A DNA stretch of 10,930 nucleotides from NCBI GenBank assembly GCA_934394515.1, contig CAKRRU010000087.1, positions 1 through 10,930 of the forward strand. The letters are read 5' to 3'. Position numbers and translations under genes: made by a program. Under the pieces are notes generated by a model, which was given only the letters and a program-made list of their open reading frames with translations, did not search any database and was not told the origin of the DNA. The stretch is from an uncultured Acetatifactor sp. (lineage in GTDB: Bacteria; Bacillota; Clostridia; Lachnospirales; Lachnospiraceae). Of this stretch, positions 8,023 to 10,930 are shown one piece after another; positions within the stretch are counted from its first letter, which is position 1; every line of letters starts with the position of its first letter.

Positions 8023-8733
8023 ATGGCAATGTTAGAAGTAAATGATATCAAAGTATATTACGGCATGATACAGGCCATAAAAGGAGTTTCCTTCCATGTA
8101 GACGAGGGCGAAGTAATCGCTCTGATCGGAGCAAACGGTGCAGGTAAAACAACGATTCTGCATACGGTATCCGGATTGCTGACTCCGAAGGAAGGAACCA
8201 TTACCTTTGAAGGACAGGATCTGGTGAAGATTCCCGGACATAAGATCGTATCCATGGGTATGGCACATGTACCGGAAGGACGTCGCGTATTTGCACAGCT
8301 TTCCGTGTTACAGAATCTGATGATGGGTGCCTATACCAGAAAAGATAAAGAAGAGATCGCACAGACGCTGCAGACGGTATTTGACCGTTTCCCCAGACTG
8401 AAGGAACGTCAGAACCAGATGGCAGGTACCTTGAGCGGTGGTGAACAGCAGATGCTGGCCATGGGCAGGGCTTTGATGTCCCATCCCAAGATCATTTTAA
8501 TGGATGAGCCTTCCATGGGACTGTCTCCGATCTTCGTAAATGAGATCTTTGACATTATTCAGGAAGTAAGCAAGAGCGGTACAACGGTTCTGCTGGTAGA
8601 GCAGAATGCGAAGAAAGCGCTGTCCATTGCAGACAGAGCTTATGTACTGGAGACCGGTAAGATCGTTTTGGAAGGAAAAGCAAGCGACCTTCTGAACAAC
8701 GATTCCATTAAGAAAGCATATCTGGGTGAATAA
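8023..8733 (+). CDS. livF: Branched-chain amino-acid ABC transporter ATPase LivF
   Basis: LivF is the second ATPase of the importer, 236 residues, normal for the family. Motifs are Walker A GANGAGKTT (36-44), the LivF-type VPEGRRVF element (83-90) at the Q-loop position, the canonical signature LSGGEQQ (138-144 region), Walker B IILMDEP (157-163), and VEQN where other ABC ATPases have the switch histidine. The Gln in that place is normal for LivF, so it is not a defect. The ATG at 8023 follows AGGAGG by about 10 nt, and that site overlaps the livG stop. An ATG two codons later (8029) would be too far from it. No terminator is visible between this gene and the kinase-like gene 53 bp downstream. 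Confidence 0.95.
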   Translation: MAMLEVNDIKVYYGMIQAIKGVSFHVDEGEVIALIGANGAGKTTILHTVSGLLTPKEGTITFEGQDLVKIPGHKIVSMGMAHVPEGRRVFAQLSVLQNLMMGAYTRKDKEEIAQTLQTVFDRFPRLKERQNQMAGTLSGGEQQMLAMGRALMSHPKIILMDEPSMGLSPIFVNEIFDIIQEVSKSGTTVLLVEQNAKKALSIADRAYVLETGKIVLEGKASDLLNNDSIKKAYLGE

Positions 8734-8786
8734 ACCTTAAGATTAGTTGCTGTGGGTGGAAGCAGCAGAGACAGAAAGGTATGGTG

Positions 8787-9419
8787 ATGGGGATGAGTAA
8801 TGTAGTCATTACAATTGCAAGACAGTATGGAAGCGGAGGACGTACCATCGGAGAAATGCTGGCGAAGAAGCTGAACGTTCATTATTATGACAAGGAACTG
8901 ATGAAGCTGGCCAGTGAGGACAGCGGTATTAACGAAGCGTTGTTCGTGAATGCGGATGAAAAGGTGAAAAACACTAAGCTATTCCATATTGCAAAGAAAG
9001 AATACCATGGAGAACTGATTCCTCCGGAAAGCGATGATTTTACCTCTACAGATAATCTGTTTAACTATCAGGCGAAGATTATCCGTGATCTGGCGAAGGA
9101 AGAGTCCTGTGTCATTATCGGTCGTTGTGCGGATTATGTCCTGAAGGATTATCCCAATGTCCTCAGCGTATTTATTCATGCGCCGAAGGAATATTGTCTG
9201 GAAGGAGCTGCGAAGAAACATAGCATGAGTCCGAAGGAACTGGAGCGTTTTGTAGCGAAGACGGATAAGCACCGTGCGGAGTATTATAAGTACCATACCG
9301 GACGGGAATGGACGGACGCCAGGAACTACGATCTGTGCCTGGACAGCTCAAAACTGGGATATGAAAGATGCGTGGATGAGATCATTTCTTATATGAAGGT
9401 ACGGTTCCCGGAGGAGTAA
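8787..9419 (+). CDS. Cytidylate-kinase-like P-loop protein
   Basis: This 210-residue protein belongs to the cytidylate kinase-like family (AAA_26 type), widespread in Clostridia and of mostly unproven function. It opens with VVITIARQYGSGGRTIGEML (6-25): the GSGGRT loop replaces the classical GxxGxGKS/T, as is usual in this family. Other conserved parts are HYYDKELMKLAS, SCVIIGRCADYVL (108-119), NVLSVFIHAPKEYC (124-137) and a basic lid-like segment KTDKHRAEYYKYHTGREW (158-175) ending in the NYDLCLDSS strand. The classic kinase fold therefore seems complete. The start is uncertain: ATGs at 8781, 8787 and 8793 are in frame. GAAAGG (8774-8779) is best spaced for 8787, though 8793 (MSNVV) also fits the family. 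It probably belongs to the liv transcript. The phosphate acceptor is unknown. Confidence 0.85.
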   Translation: MGMSNVVITIARQYGSGGRTIGEMLAKKLNVHYYDKELMKLASEDSGINEALFVNADEKVKNTKLFHIAKKEYHGELIPPESDDFTSTDNLFNYQAKIIRDLAKEESCVIIGRCADYVLKDYPNVLSVFIHAPKEYCLEGAAKKHSMSPKELERFVAKTDKHRAEYYKYHTGREWTDARNYDLCLDSSKLGYERCVDEIISYMKVRFPEE

Positions 9420-9464
9420 GGTCCGGCAAATTATATAATACGTTATTTCATTTCATGGAGCTGT

Positions 9465-9511
9465 AATAAAAAATTCCCCTGCAACAGGATTGTGCAGGGG
9501 AATTTTTTATT
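9465..9511. terminator. Bidirectional intrinsic terminator between kinase-like gene and lexA
   Basis: A perfect 19-bp inverted repeat (9465-9483 with 9493-9511) encloses a nine-base loop. The GC-rich core CCCCTGCA/TGCAGGGG is flanked by A-tracts on the left and T-tracts on the right, so each strand sees a stem followed by T. It lies between convergent genes and can end transcripts from both sides: the liv/kinase-like RNA and the lexA RNA. Confidence 0.92.
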
Positions 9512-9536
9512 TGATCATAGGATGATATCACACTGG

Positions 9537-10154
9537 TTATTTGTAGAAGCGGAACACGCCGAACACGGTGCCGAGGATCTGACAGTCATCGACGATGATG
9601 GGATCCATGGTGTCATTCTCCGGCTGAAGACGGATATGTCCCTTTTCCTTATAGAAGGTCTTAACTGTAGCGGAATCATCGATCAGAGCAACCACAATCT
9701 CACCGTTATGAGCAGTGCGCTGAGAATGTACAAAGACACGATCTCCATTGAAGATACCGGCATTGATCATGGATTCTCCGCGAACATTCAGGATGAAAGA
9801 TTCTCCCTTGGGTACCACGTCGGCGGGAACCGGGAAGTAATCCTGAATATTCTCCTCAGCGAGGATAGGCTGTCCGGCAGCCACATTGCCGATCACTGGG
9901 AGGCTGATCATCTCAGTGCGTACCATCTGGAAGCTGTCATCACAAATCTCAATGGCACGGGGCTTGGTCGGGTCTCTGCGGATATAACCGTTTTTCTCTA
10001 AGGTCTCTAAATGAGAATGAACAGAAGAAGTGGACTTCAGATTCACGGTCTCACAGATCTCTCTTACTGTAGGCGGATAGCCTTTTTTCAATATCTCATC
10101 TTTAATATAATCCAGGATCTCCTGCTGCTTGGCTGTAATCTTGCCATAACCCAT
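9537..10154 (-). CDS. lexA: SOS response repressor LexA
   Basis: LexA represses SOS genes and destroys itself by autocleavage when RecA filaments form on damaged DNA. The 205-residue protein has an N-terminal winged helix-turn-helix (about 1-66, including [20 protein letters not shown] and GYIRR). It then has the cleavage site Ala93-Gly94 in NVAAGQP and a C-terminal S24 peptidase domain with nucleophile Ser128 (RGESMI) and general base Lys165 (ATVKTFY). All self-cleavage residues are present, so it should be a functional repressor. The start is fixed by GGAGG seven bases upstream on the minus strand. It is divergent from a YneA-like LysM gene, the same pairing as lexA-yneA in Bacillus. LexA-type boxes in the shared 283-bp intergenic region imply self-regulation. 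A long + strand frame over this gene is only its antisense shadow. Confidence 0.97.
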   Translation of the reverse strand: MGYGKITAKQQEILDYIKDEILKKGYPPTVREICETVNLKSTSSVHSHLETLEKNGYIRRDPTKPRAIEICDDSFQMVRTEMISLPVIGNVAAGQPILAEENIQDYFPVPADVVPKGESFILNVRGESMINAGIFNGDRVFVHSQRTAHNGEIVVALIDDSATVKTFYKEKGHIRLQPENDTMDPIIVDDCQILGTVFGVFRFYK

Positions 10155-10290
10155 ATCATATCCTCCATACTATATATTGTTAATGTTTTTGGAATTCAAT
10201 GTCTGCAGTGCAACTTTTATCTATGATATTACGTCAATATATATGAAAACAGAAAGGAAAATCTGACTTTCATAAATCATTTACAAAACA

Positions 10291-10319
10291 ATTATAGCAT
10301 AGGGAATTCTAAAAAGCAA
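10291..10319 (-). promoter_or_regulatory. Probable lexA promoter (extended -10)
   Basis: On the minus strand, TTGCTT (complement of 10314-10319) is 17 bp from TATAAT (complement of 10291-10296), and the -10 carries the extended TGC element directly upstream. Start of transcription would be near 10284, giving a lexA leader of about 130 bases. A degenerate LexA box at 10318-10329 overlaps the far edge of the -35. Confidence 0.6.
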
Positions 10320-10329
10320 ACATATATTC
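10318..10329. promoter_or_regulatory. Degenerate LexA box next to lexA -35
   Basis: AAAC-ATAT-ATTC matches the GAAC-N4-GTTC Gram-positive SOS box at six of eight defining bases and keeps symmetry. It touches the -35 of the proposed lexA promoter, a suitable place for autorepression. A second 6-of-8 match, AAAA-ATAT-GTTC, begins 13 bp further right at 10331. Confidence 0.45.
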
Positions 10330-10330
10330 C

Positions 10331-10342
10331 AAAAATATGTTC
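10331..10342. promoter_or_regulatory. LexA half-box
   Basis: AAAA-ATAT-GTTC has one perfect half-site (GTTC) and a degraded partner. Alone it would be weak; its interest is in its spacing to the other boxes, 13 bp from the left neighbour and 31 bp from the right one. Confidence 0.35.
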
Positions 10343-10352
10343 GATTTTCGCC

Positions 10353-10381
10353 TTGACATCAGAATACATGTTCGATATAAT
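10353..10381 (+). promoter_or_regulatory. Consensus sigma-A promoter of the YneA-like gene
   Basis: TTGACA (10353-10358) and TATAAT (10376-10381) are both perfect, with a 17-bp spacer. A promoter this strong is expected to be kept silent by a repressor, and the spacer contains a 7-of-8 LexA box. Transcription should begin near 10388, some 50 bases before the chosen start codon. Confidence 0.9.
10362..10373. promoter_or_regulatory. LexA box inside the promoter spacer
   Basis: GAAT-ACAT-GTTC matches GAAC-N4-GTTC at seven of eight positions and lies between the -35 and -10 of the perfect promoter. Bound LexA would exclude RNA polymerase directly. Confidence 0.8.
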
Positions 10382-10392
10382 ACAAACATAAA

Positions 10393-10404
10393 GAACAAAT
10401 GTTC
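10393..10404. promoter_or_regulatory. Perfect LexA box near the start of transcription
   Basis: GAAC-AAAT-GTTC is a full match to the Gram-positive SOS consensus. It starts about 5 bases downstream of the predicted transcription start and exactly 31 bp from the spacer box. Confidence 0.88.
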
Positions 10405-10406
10405 CC

Positions 10407-10418
10407 GAACAAATTTTC
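10407..10418. promoter_or_regulatory. Tandem LexA box in the leader
   Basis: GAAC-AAAT-TTTC repeats the preceding box with a single change (7 of 8 matches), two bases after it. The tandem pair has a 14-bp repeat step and produces a central GTTCCCGAAC palindrome. Confidence 0.6.
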
Positions 10419-10437
10419 TGATATGAGGTATATGGTT

Positions 10438-10833
10438 ATGAGAGAGCAGAAGAGTGTATATAGAATGACAGACAGAGAATTAAGAGCATATAAGAGACAG
10501 CAAAAAAGAAGAAAACAGCTTCAGCGCAGAATCTGTACTATGATGGCAACGATTTGCATGATTGTGGTTTGTGCGGTAGCTTTCCATGGAATCCGTTCTA
10601 TGGCCAGCAACGGTGAGAATCAGCTGAAATTCAAATATTACACACAGGTAACGGTTGCTTACGGAGAGACCTTATGGGATTTGTCCGACAGTTATATTGA
10701 TTATGAAGAATATAAGGATAAGACGGAATATATCGAAGAAGTACAGAGTATCAATCATCTGGCGGAAGAGGACAGCATCCGTGCCGGACAGACCCTGATC
10801 GTGCCTTATTATTCTTATGACTTTGTGAAGTGA
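10438..10833 (+). CDS. LysM membrane protein, YneA-like SOS cell-division suppressor
   Basis: This 131-residue protein has a strongly basic cytoplasmic N-terminus (about 14-31, rich in Arg/Lys), one membrane span (about 32-52, ICTMMATICMIVVCAVAF) and a LysM-like extracytoplasmic domain (about 67-123). The domain has the TVAYGETLWDLSDSY opening and AGQTLIVPYY closing typical of LysM. This architecture, the divergent position beside lexA and the LexA boxes over its promoter match Bacillus YneA, which halts division during the SOS response. The LysM part probably binds peptidoglycan. I chose the ATG at 10438 because TGAGGT lies 9 nt upstream. An in-frame ATG at 10399 falls inside a LexA box just after the transcription start and has no ribosome binding site; ATGs at 10423 and 10432 are also poorly placed. 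Function is inferred from context and layout, since sequence identity could not be measured. Confidence 0.85.
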   Translation: MREQKSVYRMTDRELRAYKRQQKRRKQLQRRICTMMATICMIVVCAVAFHGIRSMASNGENQLKFKYYTQVTVAYGETLWDLSDSYIDYEEYKDKTEYIEEVQSINHLAEEDSIRAGQTLIVPYYSYDFVK

Positions 10834-10876
10834 TAAGAAAATACACCGGATCACATTGAGTTTGAATAGTAAACAG

Positions 10877-10925
10877 AGCTTCATAAATGGCGTAAACAAG
10901 CCATTTGTGTAGCTTTTTCTTTTAT
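10877..10925 (+). terminator. Intrinsic terminator after the YneA-like gene
   Basis: A 15-step stem (10877-10891 with 10900-10914), with one T-T mismatch and one wobble, encloses an eight-base loop and is followed by TTTTCTTTT. The core is AAATGGC/GCCATTT and the base AGCT/AGCT. It makes the YneA-like gene a single-gene transcription unit. Confidence 0.85.
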
Positions 10926-10930
10926 CATGA

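Noticed and set aside
8152..8606. Gln in place of the switch histidine and a non-canonical Q-loop in LivF as signs of a dead ATPase
   Set aside because: VEQN and VPEGR are normal for LivF proteins; Walker A, signature and Walker B are intact.
9492..10001. 169-residue + strand open frame opposite lexA
   Set aside because: It is antisense to a fully conserved LexA, lacks a recognisable domain and ribosome binding site, and starts inside the bidirectional terminator arm.
10170..10200. TTGAAT-17-TATATA on the minus strand just before lexA
   Set aside because: Its predicted transcription start would fall at or inside the lexA ribosome binding site, leaving no usable leader; the extended -10 promoter at 10291-10319 is better.
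10399..10437. Longer N-terminus of the LysM protein from the ATG at 10399
   Set aside because: That ATG lies within the perfect LexA box about 11 bases after the predicted transcription start and has no ribosome binding site; TGAGGT positions the start at 10438.

Overview
The window looks like chromosomal DNA of a low-to-mid GC Gram-positive anaerobe, most likely of class Clostridia and probably a Lachnospiraceae-type bacterium. This rests on the gene order obg - yhbY - nadD - yqeK - rsfS, strong AGGAGG-type ribosome binding sites, sigma-A promoters of the TTGACA-17-TATAAT form, and a Gram-positive LexA whose operators match GAAC-N4-GTTC. It reads as core genome; I see no mobile element, tRNA, rRNA or CRISPR array.

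Region 1 (1-3288, + strand) is a housekeeping cluster for ribosome maturation and NAD/nucleotide metabolism. It holds the Obg GTPase (5' end cut by the window), a YhbY RNA-binding protein, NadD, the HD-domain hydrolase YqeK (start codon overlapping the nadD stop) and the ribosomal silencing factor RsfS. Region 2 (3285-3871) has a 69-aa DUF378-like membrane protein on the minus strand, tail-to-tail with rsfS and overlapping it by 4 bp. Next comes a non-coding stretch with three consecutive hairpins, the last a strong + strand terminator, and then the liv promoter.

Region 3 (3782-9419, + strand) is a complete branched-chain amino-acid-type ABC importer: lipoprotein binding protein, two permeases (LivH, LivM) and two ATPases (LivG, LivF). 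An intrinsic terminator directly after the binding-protein gene, with a possible second promoter behind it, would give more binding protein than permease. A cytidylate-kinase-like P-loop protein follows livF without a visible terminator. A long bidirectional hairpin terminator then separates it from convergent lexA.

Region 4 (9537-10925) is an SOS locus. lexA (minus) is divergent from a small membrane-anchored LysM protein (plus) resembling the Bacillus cell-division inhibitor YneA. The intergenic region holds a perfect-consensus promoter for the LysM gene with a LexA-type box inside its spacer, and four more full or degenerate boxes at nearly symmetric spacing (13, 31, 31, 14 bp). This operator array and the hairpin cluster upstream of livJ are the most interesting parts. 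I found no clearly new defence or metabolic system.
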